Numbered from the stretch's first letter, positions 17,767 to 26,338 are shown. The stretch is DNA of 64,000 nucleotides from Candidatus Contubernalis alkalaceticus (GCF_022558445.1 NZ_CP054699.1:2372001-2436000); one strand, 5' to 3'. Made by a program: numbers and translations. Notes: a model not told the origin generated them from the sequence alone.

Positions 17767-19020
17767 ATGAATAGTAACAAAAAATCCTATTTCAGCGTTT
17801 ACACCACGGCAGCAATAAGTATATTTATTACTATTTCCCTGGTTATGTTCCCTGAGCATGCCTTTGAAGCAGCAGTGAATGGTTTAAATATATGGTGGAA
17901 TGTAGTATTCCCAGCCCTACTGCCATTTTTCGTTTGTGCCGAAATCCTCATGGGGCTGGGGGTAGTCCATTTTATGGGCGTATTATTAGAACCATTGATG
18001 CGTCCAGTGTTCAATGTTCCCGGGGAAGGTTCCTTCGTAATGGCCATGGGACTGGCCAGCGGCTTTCCCATAGGGTCCATCTTAACTACCCGTTTAAGAG
18101 AGCAAAACATGTGTACAAAGTTAGAAGGAGAACGGCTTATGAGTTTTACCAATACTGCTGACCCTCTGTTTATGTTTGGAGCAGTGGCCGTAGGGATGTT
18201 TGGAAATCCTGTTTTAGGAGGAACTATAGCTATAGCTCACTATCTTTCCAGCCTTTCTACAGGACTAATCATGCGTTTTCATGGACACAATCAGGAAAAA
18301 ACAGTTCCTTACAAAAACAGCGGCAAGCTTTTTTATCGGGCCGTAATCCAATTATATACCGCCAGAAAAAAAGACGGCCGTCCTTTAGGACAACTCATGG
18401 GAGATGCCATACTAAAATCTATGAACACCCTTTTATTGGTTGGCGGTTTTATCATTTTATTTTCCGTTTTGATTAAAATTATGGAAGTCCTGGGTGTTCT
18501 ATCTGTGCTGTCCACAGCACTATTTAAAATCCTGGCCCCCATAGGCATCCATTCTGACCTTATCCCTTCTCTCATAAACGGATTTTTTGAAGTTACCCTG
18601 GGCTGTCAGGAAGCCGGTTCAGCTTCAGCCGCCGTTCCTCTAATTCAAAAAACCATGGCTGCAGGTTTCATTATTGCCTGGAGCGGTTTGTCTGTGCACG
18701 CACAGGTAGCCAGCATTATCAGCAAAACCGACATGAGCATTCGTCCCTTTTTCTTCGCTCGTTTTATTCACGGCATTCTGGCTGCTCTTTATACCTTTCT
18801 GTTAATGAAGCCGGCACAAACTGTTTTACAAGGAATTAGTGTTCCTGTATTCTTACATACTCAGCCTCAAGGCACACTATCTTTTTGGCTGGAACGCCTG
18901 ATTTTTATGAGCAGTCAAGTTTTCCTTTTTCTCCTCATCCTTTTATCCATTTCTATGGTTATTTACCTGTATACAAACATGGTAATCATCTTCCTCCGGC
19001 TAAACAAAAAAAAATATTAA
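17767..19020 (+). CDS. ylbJ: Sporulation integral membrane protein YlbJ
   Basis: Polytopic membrane protein of 417 residues with two nucleoside-recognition/gate-type halves; in Bacillus it is a sigma-E mother-cell gene needed for spore cortex formation and is implicated in dipicolinate passage. It has about eight hydrophobic segments, for example [41 protein letters not shown] and [18 protein letters not shown], and the motif [11 protein letters not shown]. An AGAAGGGGGA site precedes the ATG. It points opposite to its neighbours and its stop overlaps that of coaD by 3 bases. Confidence 0.93.
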   Translation: MNSNKKSYFSVYTTAAISIFITISLVMFPEHAFEAAVNGLNIWWNVVFPALLPFFVCAEILMGLGVVHFMGVLLEPLMRPVFNVPGEGSFVMAMGLASGFPIGSILTTRLREQNMCTKLEGERLMSFTNTADPLFMFGAVAVGMFGNPVLGGTIAIAHYLSSLSTGLIMRFHGHNQEKTVPYKNSGKLFYRAVIQLYTARKKDGRPLGQLMGDAILKSMNTLLLVGGFIILFSVLIKIMEVLGVLSVLSTALFKILAPIGIHSDLIPSLINGFFEVTLGCQEAGSASAAVPLIQKTMAAGFIIAWSGLSVHAQVASIISKTDMSIRPFFFARFIHGILAALYTFLLMKPAQTVLQGISVPVFLHTQPQGTLSFWLERLIFMSSQVFLFLLILLSISMVIYLYTNMVIIFLRLNKKKY

Positions 19021-19532
19021 ACAATTTTATTACATTTCATATCCACATCAAACTTTTTTAGAATAAGATCGTACAAGGAATCTGGGACCAATCCCTTAAT
19101 ACAACCGCCATAACTGGCAACTTCCTTGACGATACTGGAGCTTAAGTAAGAGAATTTGCTGCTGGTCATCATAAACATGGTTTCAACCGAAGGATTAAGC
19201 TTATGATTGATCATAGCCATCTGAAATTCATACTCAAAGTCAGAAATTGCTCTCAAACCCTTAATAATAACCTGGGCATTTTTTTGTTCTGCATAATCTA
19301 CTAAAAGCCCCTGATAATAATCTACTTCCACATTGGCAAAATTTTTCTCCAATAACAAATCCAGCATGTTCAGTCTTTCTTTTGCGGAAAAAACTGCGTT
19401 TTTTCTGGGATTTTCCAGCACCGCCACAATCAGTCGGTCAAATATTTTACTTCCCCTATCTATTATATCCAAATGCCCGTTGGTAACGGGATCAAAGCTT
19501 CCAGGATATATGGCAATTTTCGTCTTGGTCAT
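19017..19532 (-). CDS. coaD: Pantetheine-phosphate adenylyltransferase
   Basis: Catalyses the fourth step of coenzyme A synthesis (4'-phosphopantetheine to dephospho-CoA). The 171-residue nucleotidyltransferase has the HxGH-type motif in [16 protein letters not shown], the [13 protein letters not shown] segment and the ISSS-like [12 protein letters not shown]. The start lies 1 base after the rsmD stop, so the two genes are coupled. It converges on ylbJ with overlapping stop codons and no terminator between. Confidence 0.97.
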   Translation of the reverse strand: MTKTKIAIYPGSFDPVTNGHLDIIDRGSKIFDRLIVAVLENPRKNAVFSAKERLNMLDLLLEKNFANVEVDYYQGLLVDYAEQKNAQVIIKGLRAISDFEYEFQMAMINHKLNPSVETMFMMTSSKFSYLSSSIVKEVASYGGCIKGLVPDSLYDLILKKFDVDMKCNKIV

Positions 19533-19533
19533 A

Positions 19534-20094
19534 TTACCCTCCCTTTGTAAAATGATAATATGTAATCATAGTATCCCCGTATTTTTTTATTTTTCCTTGT
19601 TCTAACCGGAAAACTTTTTCAGGCATTATAATTTGCTTAGAATGTTCTACAATGAGAGATCCATTTCTTTTTAAAAGTTCCCCTTCCGAAATGACTTCTA
19701 AAACTGGCACATAAAAAGACTTAAAATACGGCGGATCTAAAAAAACAAAATCAAAACACATATTCTCCCTGGAAAGCTTAGCTAACCCGCGGAAAATATC
19801 AGTTTTTATTACTACGGCTCTCTGAGCCAAACCTGTAATATTAAGGTTTTCATAGATTATTTTAACACACTCTAATTTTTTTTCAATAAAAACACACAAA
19901 TCAGCGCCTCTACTCAATGCCTCTATTCCCATCCCACCAGTACCGGAAAAAAGATCCAGGAAATTACAATCTGTTAAATCTTGACCGATGGTGTTAAAAA
20001 TAGCCCCTTTAACCTTATCAGAAGTAGGCCTTACTTCTATACCTGGAATAGTCTTTAGTTTTTTCCCTTTGGCTGATCCTGTATTTACTCTCAT
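19534..20094 (-). CDS. rsmD: 16S rRNA (guanine966-N2)-methyltransferase RsmD
   Basis: SAM-dependent methyltransferase of the small rRNA. The 186-residue protein has [14 protein letters not shown], the SAM loop [19 protein letters not shown] and the catalytic DPPY in FVFLDPPYF. Neighbouring coaD is the standard partner. In many relatives recG lies just upstream; here that place is taken by a tiny ORF and an SASP gene. Confidence 0.96.
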   Translation of the reverse strand: MRVNTGSAKGKKLKTIPGIEVRPTSDKVKGAIFNTIGQDLTDCNFLDLFSGTGGMGIEALSRGADLCVFIEKKLECVKIIYENLNITGLAQRAVVIKTDIFRGLAKLSRENMCFDFVFLDPPYFKSFYVPVLEVISEGELLKRNGSLIVEHSKQIIMPEKVFRLEQGKIKKYGDTMITYYHFTKGG

Positions 20095-20133
20095 TTTTCC
20101 TCCAAAAATGTTTAAATTATATATTGGATAATA

Positions 20134-20208
20134 TTACCTTAGCCTTTTCCGTATATTATTCCGGAAAAAAGACAAAATACTTATTAAAGAGCCAAATAAT
20201 TTCCCCAT
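20134..20208 (-). CDS. Possible 24-residue amphipathic peptide
   Basis: A very short ORF upstream of rsmD beginning MGKLFGSLISILSFFRNN and ending with a basic cluster (KRLR). GGAGG lies 8 bases before the ATG. Composition is that of a membrane-binding amphipathic helix with a cationic tail, comparable in size and style, but not in sequence, to SpoVM. It could be a real micropeptide, a leader for rsmD-coaD, or chance. No homology is recognised. Confidence 0.35.
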   Translation of the reverse strand: MGKLFGSLISILSFFRNNIRKRLR

Positions 20209-20236
20209 AAGCTCTTCCTCCGGTTTCTCCTCTCCC

Positions 20237-20266
20237 AACTGGTGACTTTGTAAAAAGTCACCAGTT
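20237..20266. terminator. Perfect 13-bp hairpin, T-run on plus strand
   Basis: AACTGGTGACTTT (20237-20249) pairs with AAAGTCACCAGTT (20254-20266) around GTAA, followed on the plus strand by TTATTTT. No plus-strand gene ends here, so either it stops antisense transcription into the SASP gene or it acts on the minus strand upstream of the 24-residue ORF. Confidence 0.5.
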
Positions 20267-20284
20267 TTATTTTAATTGTTTTTT

Positions 20285-20330
20285 TAAAAAAAAGCAAAAA
20301 CAAACGGGCCGCCTTTTTTGCAGCCCGTTT
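20285..20330 (-). terminator. Terminator of the SASP gene
   Basis: AAACGGGC (20302-20309) pairs with GCCCGTTT (20323-20330); on the minus strand the stem is followed by a long T-rich run (20285-20301 complement). It begins 10 bases after the SASP stop. Confidence 0.8.
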
Positions 20331-20340
20331 CATTCTCAAA

Positions 20341-20598
20341 TTAAACTTGAGTTTGATTTTGCATTACAGATTGTTCATTGTAAGGTTGACCAGATGCTTT
20401 GCTCTGATAGTCAGCAATCATCTTTTTAACCATCAGTCCGCCAACGTAACCGTTTTGACGAGAAGTTAGATTCCCTAGATCACCATTGTAATCCAACCCC
20501 AGCTCGTTTGCTACTTCATACTTGAATTTCTCCATTGCTTGCTCGGCTCCGGGAACCAGAATTCTGTTTCTTCCGCCGGACCTGTTTTGAGTAACCAT
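20341..20598 (-). CDS. Alpha/beta-type small acid-soluble spore protein
   Basis: DNA-binding spore core protein that protects dormant-spore DNA and is degraded by the GPR protease at germination. The 85-residue product has the family landmarks KFKYEVANELGL (which contains the GPR cleavage region) and LTSRQNGYVGGLMVKKMI. A GGAGGTGA site precedes the ATG, and a terminator follows, so it is a monocistronic, forespore-type gene. I do not assign an ssp letter. It is direct evidence that the host makes endospores. Confidence 0.95.
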   Translation of the reverse strand: MVTQNRSGGRNRILVPGAEQAMEKFKYEVANELGLDYNGDLGNLTSRQNGYVGGLMVKKMIADYQSKASGQPYNEQSVMQNQTQV

Positions 20599-20841
20599 TT
20601 AAGAATTCACCTCCTTATGAGCTTGTAATGATAGTTTAACTCAATACAAGTTTTATATACTAGAAGTGTTTTCCTCAATAGTTATTAAAAATATATACTA
20701 TAGCGTATATTTTTATAGATACTTTATCCGTCGACATTTTACTTATTGATCATATTTTTTAAAACAAAAAAACTGCTATCAATTAATAATAAATTAAAAA
20801 ATTTTTTTAAATATTATTACAAAAAAACTCTCGCTTTAGCA

Positions 20842-21681
20842 TCAAGCATATTTGTGATACATGGCTATTCCTACCGCACCGGGACCAACGTGGGTGCCTA
20901 TGACCGCCCCCAGATTAGTAATAATAATTTCATCATTATTGAAGGTCTCCTCCACCATCGCTTTGACCTTTAAAGCCTCCTCTAAAACATTCCCGTGCAA
21001 AATTGCCACCTGGACCGGTTTTTCAGAACTAAACTCCTCTAAACAAAGTCCAATTAGCCGGTTCAGAGCTTTTTGATGACCCCTGACTTTATCCTTAGGC
21101 GTCACCACTCCATCCACCAGGGTTAAAATAGGTTTCATCTTCAAAAGTCCACCTAGCAGGGCCTGGGCTTTTCCAATCCGACCGTTCTTTTGCAGATATT
21201 CCAAGGTATCCACCATAAAGAAAAGCCTGACATTACTCAACAGATAATCTATTAAAGCCAATATGTCTTCTTTTGATTTACCTTCTTTTACAGCCCGGGC
21301 TACCTCAAAAACCACCAAACCATGAGGGATAGAGGCTAGTTTGGTATCCACCACCACAATATCCATTTCAGGCAGCATATCCTTGGCCATCATAGCGGAC
21401 TGATATGTTCCACTCAACTGAGAAGAAATATGAATAGAAAAAATTGTATTACTACTATTCTGTCCTTTATATTTTTCTACAAATTCAGCAGGAGATGGCT
21501 GGGATGTTTTCGGAAGTATATCAGATTTTTGTAATTTGTCGTAAAAATTTTCTGGCCTTAAATCCACCCAGTCCAGAAACTGCTCCTCTCCAAAGTGAAC
21601 TTTTAGAGGAATCACTTCTATTTTATATTCTTCCAAAATAGATTCCGGTAAATCTGCCGTACTGTCTGTAATAACTCTCAT
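20842..21681 (-). CDS. DegV family fatty-acid-binding protein (FakB type)
   Basis: DegV-fold protein that binds a fatty acid and presents it to the kinase FakA for conversion to acyl-phosphate. The 279-residue product starts MRVITDSTADLPESILEEY and has the fatty-acid/phosphate loop segments PKTSQPSPAEF and SSQLSGTYQSA. It is immediately downstream of fakA (30 bases), making the partnership likely; acyl-phosphate joins the pathway of plsX, also in this window. The gene number (fakB1/fakB2) cannot be told. Confidence 0.93.
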   Translation of the reverse strand: MRVITDSTADLPESILEEYKIEVIPLKVHFGEEQFLDWVDLRPENFYDKLQKSDILPKTSQPSPAEFVEKYKGQNSSNTIFSIHISSQLSGTYQSAMMAKDMLPEMDIVVVDTKLASIPHGLVVFEVARAVKEGKSKEDILALIDYLLSNVRLFFMVDTLEYLQKNGRIGKAQALLGGLLKMKPILTLVDGVVTPKDKVRGHQKALNRLIGLCLEEFSSEKPVQVAILHGNVLEEALKVKAMVEETFNNDEIIITNLGAVIGTHVGPGAVGIAMYHKYA

Positions 21682-21711
21682 TAATTAGCCCTCCTCAAGG
21701 TCCGATGAATA

Positions 21712-23379
21712 TTATTCAACGGATATAAAATAATAGTATAATGGCTGTCCGCCCAGGTAGTATTCGACTTCTGATTGGGGAAATAAATTCTGCAGCTTTT
21801 GACACAGCTGCTCTACTTCCTCTTTGGTTACACCTTTTCCATAATACAATGTAATTATTTCATCTCCATCTTGAAATAACTCCTGAATAAGTGAAATAAC
21901 AACTTCTTCTGTATTCTGCCCTACAATTTTTAAGGTATTTTCCTCAAGGCCAATCACCGATCCATTTTTTATGGCTTTGCCTTCATAGGTGGAATCTCTC
22001 ACTGCATAAGTAACCTGCCCGGTCTTCACCTGAGATAGAGACTCCTTCATAGTATAGACATTTTTATCAATATCTTTTTCAATAGAATCAAATGCCATGA
22101 GAGCAGTTATTCCCTGGGGAATCGTTTTGCTGGGCACTACCACAACCTCTTTTGTGCTCAATTTACTGCTTTGTTCGGCTGCTAAAATAATATTCTTGTT
22201 ATTCGGCAGGATAATTAGCTGTTCAGCTTTAGACTTATCAATTGCCTGTAAAAAATCTTCAGTACTGGGATTCATGGTTTGTCCACCTTCAATAATTAAA
22301 GTTGGCCCCATGCTTTTAAAAATCTCACTAATGCCATCTCCAGGTGAAACGGCAATAATTTGAATGCCCCCTACTGCTTCCCTCTCTGTGTTTATATTAG
22401 GATAATAATTATTTAATTTATCATTATCTTGACTAAGATTAGTTTCCTCCTGAACAAATTCTTGTTTTTGTTCCTTCATATTATCTATTTTAATCTGACT
22501 TAGTTCTCCAAACCCGATACAAATATCTAACACTCTACCAGGGTTGTTAGTGTGAACATGAACTTTTAAAATCTCTCCTTCCCCTACCACCAGAAGGGAA
22601 TCCCCCAGGTCCATAAGTTTTTCTTGAAGTTCTTCGGACTGAAGATTACTTCCCTTTACTAAAAGTTCAGTACAGTACTGAAAGATGATTTCCTCATTCT
22701 TTAGAACTTGTAACACTTCTATTTCTGTTTTTTCCTCTGCTATTACTTCACTGTCAAAATCGTAACCCTGTAACGCCTTGAGGAAACCTTCATAAATAGC
22801 GCACAATCCTTCGCCACCAGCATCTACCACCCCGGCCTGTTTTAAAACTGGAAGCATTTGTGGAGTTTTCTTCAATGTCTGCCTGGCCTGACGTAAAAAA
22901 TCTTCCATTACTGGTATAAAATCTCCACACATTTCAGCCTTCCTAAGGGCAGCATCGGCGGCTTCTCTGGCTACCGTCAGCATTGTTCCCTCCACAGGTT
23001 TCATTACCGCTTTATAAGCGGTTTTAACCCCCTCCTGTAAAGCTCTAGAAAACTCTTCCGGTGTTATATCCTTCTTTTCCCCTACCCCCCGAGAAAAACC
23101 CCGAAATAGCTGAGACATTATAACTCCGGAATTTCCTCTGGCCCCCATCAATGAACCGGTGGCAATGGTTTCCACTACTTTCCCCACCGAGTTATCCTCC
23201 AGCTGCTCAAGCTGTTGAACTGCAAAATTTAGTGTCAATGACATATTTGTCCCTGTATCCCCATCAGGGACAGGGAAAACGTTTAATGAGTCTATAAACT
23301 GTTTTTTTTGATTTAGTAGTATAGGACCCCCTAAAAACATTTTTTTCAGGTTTATTCCTTCAAGAACCTGTATCCCCAT
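21712..23379 (-). CDS. fakA: Fatty acid kinase catalytic subunit FakA (DAK family, YloV)
   Basis: ATP-dependent kinase that phosphorylates fatty acid held by FakB/DegV proteins. The 555-residue protein has an N-terminal DhaL (DAK2) domain with VFPVPDGDTGTNMSLT and GARGNSGVIMSQLFRG (about residues 30-115), a central zinc/alpha-beta domain, and a C-terminal DAK1-like domain (about 340-555). It follows asp23 directly, the near-universal asp23-fakA pair, and precedes degV. Confidence 0.95.
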   Translation of the reverse strand: MGIQVLEGINLKKMFLGGPILLNQKKQFIDSLNVFPVPDGDTGTNMSLTLNFAVQQLEQLEDNSVGKVVETIATGSLMGARGNSGVIMSQLFRGFSRGVGEKKDITPEEFSRALQEGVKTAYKAVMKPVEGTMLTVAREAADAALRKAEMCGDFIPVMEDFLRQARQTLKKTPQMLPVLKQAGVVDAGGEGLCAIYEGFLKALQGYDFDSEVIAEEKTEIEVLQVLKNEEIIFQYCTELLVKGSNLQSEELQEKLMDLGDSLLVVGEGEILKVHVHTNNPGRVLDICIGFGELSQIKIDNMKEQKQEFVQEETNLSQDNDKLNNYYPNINTEREAVGGIQIIAVSPGDGISEIFKSMGPTLIIEGGQTMNPSTEDFLQAIDKSKAEQLIILPNNKNIILAAEQSSKLSTKEVVVVPSKTIPQGITALMAFDSIEKDIDKNVYTMKESLSQVKTGQVTYAVRDSTYEGKAIKNGSVIGLEENTLKIVGQNTEEVVISLIQELFQDGDEIITLYYGKGVTKEEVEQLCQKLQNLFPQSEVEYYLGGQPLYYYFISVE

Positions 23380-23402
23380 CGGTGAGCAAACCTCCTCGCT
23401 GC

Positions 23403-23762
23403 TTATACTCCTCTAACCCCTTGAATATTAATTAGTACATGATGAACTTTAAGACCTGTTAAATTTTCAACCACATATCTCACTTTTTCCACAACATTTT
23501 GGCCCACCTCAGACATTTTGGTTCCGTAACCTACAATCACACTTAACTCAATAATCAAATTTTCTCCTTCGGTTATTACCTTAATTCCCCTACTTAAATT
23601 TTCCTTCTTCAACAATTCAGCAATGCCATCTCTCAATCTGCCGGAGGCCATTCCAACTATTCCGTAACATTCCACCGCGGCCATCCCTGCCAGCAGAGCA
23701 ATAACCTCTTTGGAAATAAATATTTCTCCAAAATTAGTTTTAACTTTATTATTTTCACCCAT
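23403..23762 (-). CDS. Asp23/Gls24 family protein (YloU)
   Basis: Asp23/Gls24 (DUF322) family envelope-stress-associated protein, 119 residues, typically peripheral to the membrane. It starts with GEIFISKEVIALLAGMAAVECYGIVGM and ends with VLINIQGVRGV, both family traits. It is the first gene of asp23-fakA-degV, with its start 44 bases downstream of repeat copy A on its transcribed side. Confidence 0.93.
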   Translation of the reverse strand: MGENNKVKTNFGEIFISKEVIALLAGMAAVECYGIVGMASGRLRDGIAELLKKENLSRGIKVITEGENLIIELSVIVGYGTKMSEVGQNVVEKVRYVVENLTGLKVHHVLINIQGVRGV

Positions 23763-23806
23763 ATACTTTTTCCTGACTTAAATATCAGGAACTCACCTCC
23801 TTCCTG

Positions 23807-23936
23807 GTTTATCTCTTTTTTTATGCTATAAGACCCCCACTCTTTAGCGTTAGTGTAGGTGGGGCTTTTAATCAGGTGGAGTAGAGTCTCCACCTGATTC
23901 CCCGATGTGTTTTGAGCTTGCTGAATCCAGTTCACT
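23807..23936 (+). repeat. Dispersed double-hairpin repeat, copy A
   Basis: About 130 bases, closely matching copy B at 24485-24613 in the same orientation and copy C at 26831-26958 inverted. The shared order is GTTTATCTC, a T-tract, a hairpin with CCCCAC...GTGGGG arms, a 12-bp hairpin AATCAGGTGGAG/CTCCACCTGATT around TAGAGT, CCCCGAT, then AGCTTGCTGA and a GTTCACT end. Copy A has several changes in the first hairpin. It holds no ORF and is not a gene fragment I recognise; a non-autonomous mobile element related to hairpin-ended insertion sequences is the best guess. Confidence 0.85.
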
Positions 23937-24095
23937 CTGAATTAGATTAAGATATTTACAATTTGAAGCCTTTGATAATACATATTTTTAACATTTTCCA
24001 TTAAAATAACCAAACTTTATTAATAAATATAAATACATGGATTTATATTTATTCAATAAACGATAAAAATATCCTGCTGTTTTCGGTAATTTTTA

Positions 24096-24124
24096 TTGCA
24101 ACTAGATAAAGCTTGTGTTAGAAT
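24096..24124 (+). promoter_or_regulatory. Sigma-A type promoter of rpmB
   Basis: TTGCAA (24096-24101) and TAGAAT (24119-24124) are separated by 17 bases, about 95 bases upstream of rpmB. The leader contains a small hairpin, CGGCAA/TTGCCG (24147-24162), of unknown role. Confidence 0.65.
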
Positions 24125-24217
24125 TTAATAGGTTAAAAGGTATTTTCGGCAATAATTTGCCGTTAGAAAATAAATATGATTATTTAGCCTACAGCATAAA
24201 GGAGGGTATGATGATAA

Positions 24218-24409
24218 ATGTCAAAAAAATGTTTTGTCTGTGGAAAAGGAACTACAACCGGCCATAATGTTAGTCACTCCAATATTAAAACAAAAAGGAC
24301 TTGGGTCCCCAACCTTCAAAGAGTTAAAATACTGGTTGATGGAACTCCCCGGAAAGTCCCCGTATGCACCCGCTGCCTTAAGGGTGGCAAAATTAAGCGG
24401 GCGGTTTAA
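24218..24409 (+). CDS. rpmB: 50S ribosomal protein L28
   Basis: Large-subunit ribosomal protein L28, 63 residues. It begins MSKKCFVCGKGTTTGHNVSHS and has a second CxxC (PVCTRCLKGGKIK), so it is the zinc-binding form. An AAAGGAGGG site precedes the ATG by 11 bases. Its divergent orientation from asp23 matches Bacillus subtilis, where spoVM is the neighbour; here spoVM is about 2.2 kb away. Confidence 0.98.
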   Translation: MSKKCFVCGKGTTTGHNVSHSNIKTKRTWVPNLQRVKILVDGTPRKVPVCTRCLKGGKIKRAV

Positions 24410-24436
24410 GTGCCCACTTAAAAATAAAGTATTTAC

Positions 24437-24465
24437 AAAAACCCGGTTAATACCGGGTTTTTTTA
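24437..24465 (+). terminator. Terminator of rpmB
   Basis: ACCCGGT (24441-24447) pairs with ACCGGGT (24452-24458), extended by flanking A and T residues, followed by a run of T. It lies 31 bases past the rpmB stop. Confidence 0.85.
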
Positions 24466-24484
24466 TTTATCATCATTATTAACT

Positions 24485-24613
24485 GTTTATCTCTTTTTTT
24501 TAGGGTATAAGACCCCCACCTCTAAGCGTTAGCGTAGGTGGGGCTTTTAATCAGGTGGAGTAGAGTCTCCACCTGATTCCCCGATTTTTAAAGCTTGCTG
24601 AAACGAGTTCACT
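24485..24613 (+). repeat. Dispersed double-hairpin repeat, copy B
   Basis: Best-preserved copy. Hairpin 1 is CCCCACCT (24514-24521)/AGGTGGGG (24536-24543) with an inner CTAA/TTAG. Hairpin 2 is a perfect 12-bp stem, 24549-24560 with 24567-24578, around a 6-base loop. The right end GTTCACT abuts, within about 6 bases, the truncated molybdopterin oxidoreductase reading frame, suggesting insertion into or deletion beside that gene. Confidence 0.88.
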
Positions 24614-24619
24614 ATTTAA

Positions 24620-24964
24620 AACATCCCTGCTTTAGCCAAAGCCATGGGCCTGGGAGACTACTTTGAGAGTTACGACAGCAAAACCGAAGATGACGAGATT
24701 CTAAAATCCCTGGGTTCCTCATGGGATGAACTGGCCGCAAACGGCCTCTGGGGCGACAAGAAACCCTTTACTCCCAAAGAAGAATTTGGGACCCCCAATG
24801 GTAAGGTGGAGCTCTATACCACCCTGTTGAAAGAACACGGGTATGCTCCTCTTCCTAACTGGAGACCCCGTAAAGAAGAACCCGCCGAAGGAGATTTTAT
24901 TCTGCTGCTTACCCGTCCTGCCTCTCACCGGATGTCATGTTATTATGTAATGCTGTTGGTATAA
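24620..24964 (+). pseudogene. Internal fragment of a molybdopterin oxidoreductase (DMSO reductase family)
   Basis: An open stretch of about 114 codons with no proper start. It reads like an internal-to-C-terminal part of a bis-MGD enzyme of the thiosulfate/polysulfide/tetrathionate reductase type: PALAKAMGLGDYFESY, FGTPNGKVELYTTLLKEHG, then FILLLTRPASHRMS. After that the sequence diverges (CYYVMLLV) and stops, so both ends are lost. The 5' boundary lies at repeat copy B. The enzyme class is inferred from these phrases; the substrate cannot be told. It implies that a respiratory Mo/W enzyme once stood here. Confidence 0.75.
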
Positions 24965-25392
24965 GTTTGCATTATATCTATAAGTTATCAATATGCTCCG
25001 TTGGCTGTTCATGATGTTATAATTATAACTGAATGTTTGTTTTGGATGATTTTATTATTACTATATAGCATAAACAATCCAAACAACTGAACTTATATTA
25101 GTTAACAAATTGTAACTGCTCAACCTAACAGGTTATTTGTTACACTGCATCAGGAACTTTCTCACACAGTTCTCTTGTGTCCGAAGCTCCGCTCAGGAAA
25201 CGCTGGAACCCATCACCGCTTCACCAAAAAAAAGATCCTGATCACCGTTAAAATACAATTATTTACAGCCTGAGTAATTACAACAGTTTAATATAAACTT
25301 ATAAAGGAGGTGAGGTAAATCCAGGTTGTTTTACCTTTATTTTTCACTATTGTACAGGCACATAAATAACAAATATATTGGAGGTTGGGTAT
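24965..25392. other. Gene-free stretch before the selenocytochrome
   Basis: I see no supportable gene in this roughly 430-base AT-rich gap. A terminator-like hairpin, AGGTAAA (25314-25320) with TTTACCT (25330-25336) followed by TTATTTTT, sits just after an orphan AAAGGAGGTGAGG stretch that has no start codon behind it. That looks like the remnant leader of a lost gene or an attenuator ahead of the downstream gene. No convincing promoter was found. Confidence 0.4.
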
Positions 25393-26220
25393 ATGTCAAA
25401 TGAAAAAAAGAGAATTTTAACCAGAGAACAATTCATAAAGGGTTCATTAGCAGGTCTGGTCTTAGTCGGCGGTGCCGGAGCACTGCTTACCGGTTGTTCA
25501 GAAACAGCAGAATCAGATTCTCCCCCGGCAAATACAAACAACAACAACAACAACAATAACTCTGAAATAGCAGCAGCAGCATGGCCTTTTACCTATCAAA
25601 AGTTAGATCCTGATAAAGCAGAGGAGTTAGCCTTCCAATCATATTTGGACGGACATGGCTGAGGAACTGCTGTAGCCGACGGTTTGTTCGGCTTAGCTGC
25701 AGAAGAACACGGTTATCCTTTCAACCAAATATCCCCTAGAATGCTGTGGTGGGGACGGGGAGGCGTAGCCGGCTGGGGTTCAATTTGTGGAGCACTGCCC
25801 CCCGCCGCAATGTTTATCGCTGCTGTAACCGATGAAGAAACTCAGATAGCCATTATCAATGAAATGATGGCCTGGTACAAGGATGCCGCCTTCCCTATAT
25901 ACCAACCTAAGGATGAATTGCCCACCACAGTGGCTAATTCTACCCTCTGTCACGTTTCTATTACCAAATTCCTAGCCCAGGGACCATGGACCATGGATTC
26001 CACAGAGAAAAAATATCGCTGTGGTGGACTGAGTGCCGATGTAGCCAGATGGACAGTGGAGCTGCTTAACGATTTTACTGATCTTGCTTCTTTTGAAGCG
26101 AAACACAAGCTGGCTCCTGATGTTGCTGAATGTAAAGCCTGTCACGGTACCTTTACCCAGGGCAAAGACAGCTGTAATGAGTGTCACACCCTGGAAGACC
26201 CCCATCCTGATGGTTTTTAA
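25393..26220 (+). CDS. Selenocysteine-containing diheme lipoprotein, split-Soret cytochrome / C_GCAxxG_C_C family
   Basis: Read through one in-frame TGA (25660-25662) as Sec, the gene encodes 275 residues. It has an export signal with lipobox LLTGC (Cys35; a degenerate Tat-like TREQFIKGS precedes it), an Asn-rich linker (AAC repeats), then the redox domain with Sec90 in DGHGUGTA, Cys132 in SICGAL, Cys186 and Cys210, and two c-type heme sites CKACH (247-251) and CNECH (261-265). This is the layout of split-Soret cytochrome c. The frame is open and family-like on both sides of the TGA, which falls where relatives have cysteine. The ATG at 25393 has GGAGG 8 bases upstream. The likely role is extracytoplasmic, membrane-anchored electron transfer; partner unknown. 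A nonsense mutation is the alternative, but the hairpin after the TGA argues for Sec. Confidence 0.82.
25660..25702 (+). promoter_or_regulatory. Candidate bacterial SECIS element with UGA codon
   Basis: Starting at the TGA, CTGC (25667-25670) pairs with GCAG (25699-25702), and after an internal loop AGCCGA (25674-25679) pairs perfectly with TCGGCT (25688-25693) around the 8-base loop CGGTTTGT. The apical loop starts 18 bases after the TGA and contains G and U residues, consistent with SelB-recognised bacterial SECIS hairpins, which lie just inside the reading frame. Structure drawn by eye. Confidence 0.7.
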
Positions 26221-26300
26221 TTAATACTATATATGGGTTAAGGGTTATATTAAATAGAGATAAATTTTTTACCCGGTATCCAGGTAAAAAATAAACATAA

Positions 26301-26338
26301 AAAAAATTAGGGGACAAAACGTCCCCTAATTTTTTTTA
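26301..26338 (+). terminator. Strong terminator after the selenocytochrome
   Basis: A 15-bp perfect stem (26301-26315 with 26321-26335) around AAAAC, GC core GGGGAC/GTCCCC, with A-run before and T-run after. It is symmetrical and could act in both directions. It isolates the selenocytochrome from the spoVM unit. Confidence 0.9.

Noticed and set aside
25540-25562. AAC trinucleotide repeat as a phase-variation tract
   Set aside because: It encodes an Asn linker after the lipobox; changes by whole triplets would not shift the frame.
25393-25662. Reading the cytochrome region as two separate genes (94-codon ORF and a later ATG-less ORF)
   Set aside because: The two parts are in the same frame, the second lacks a start with a ribosome binding site, and together they form one known domain architecture.
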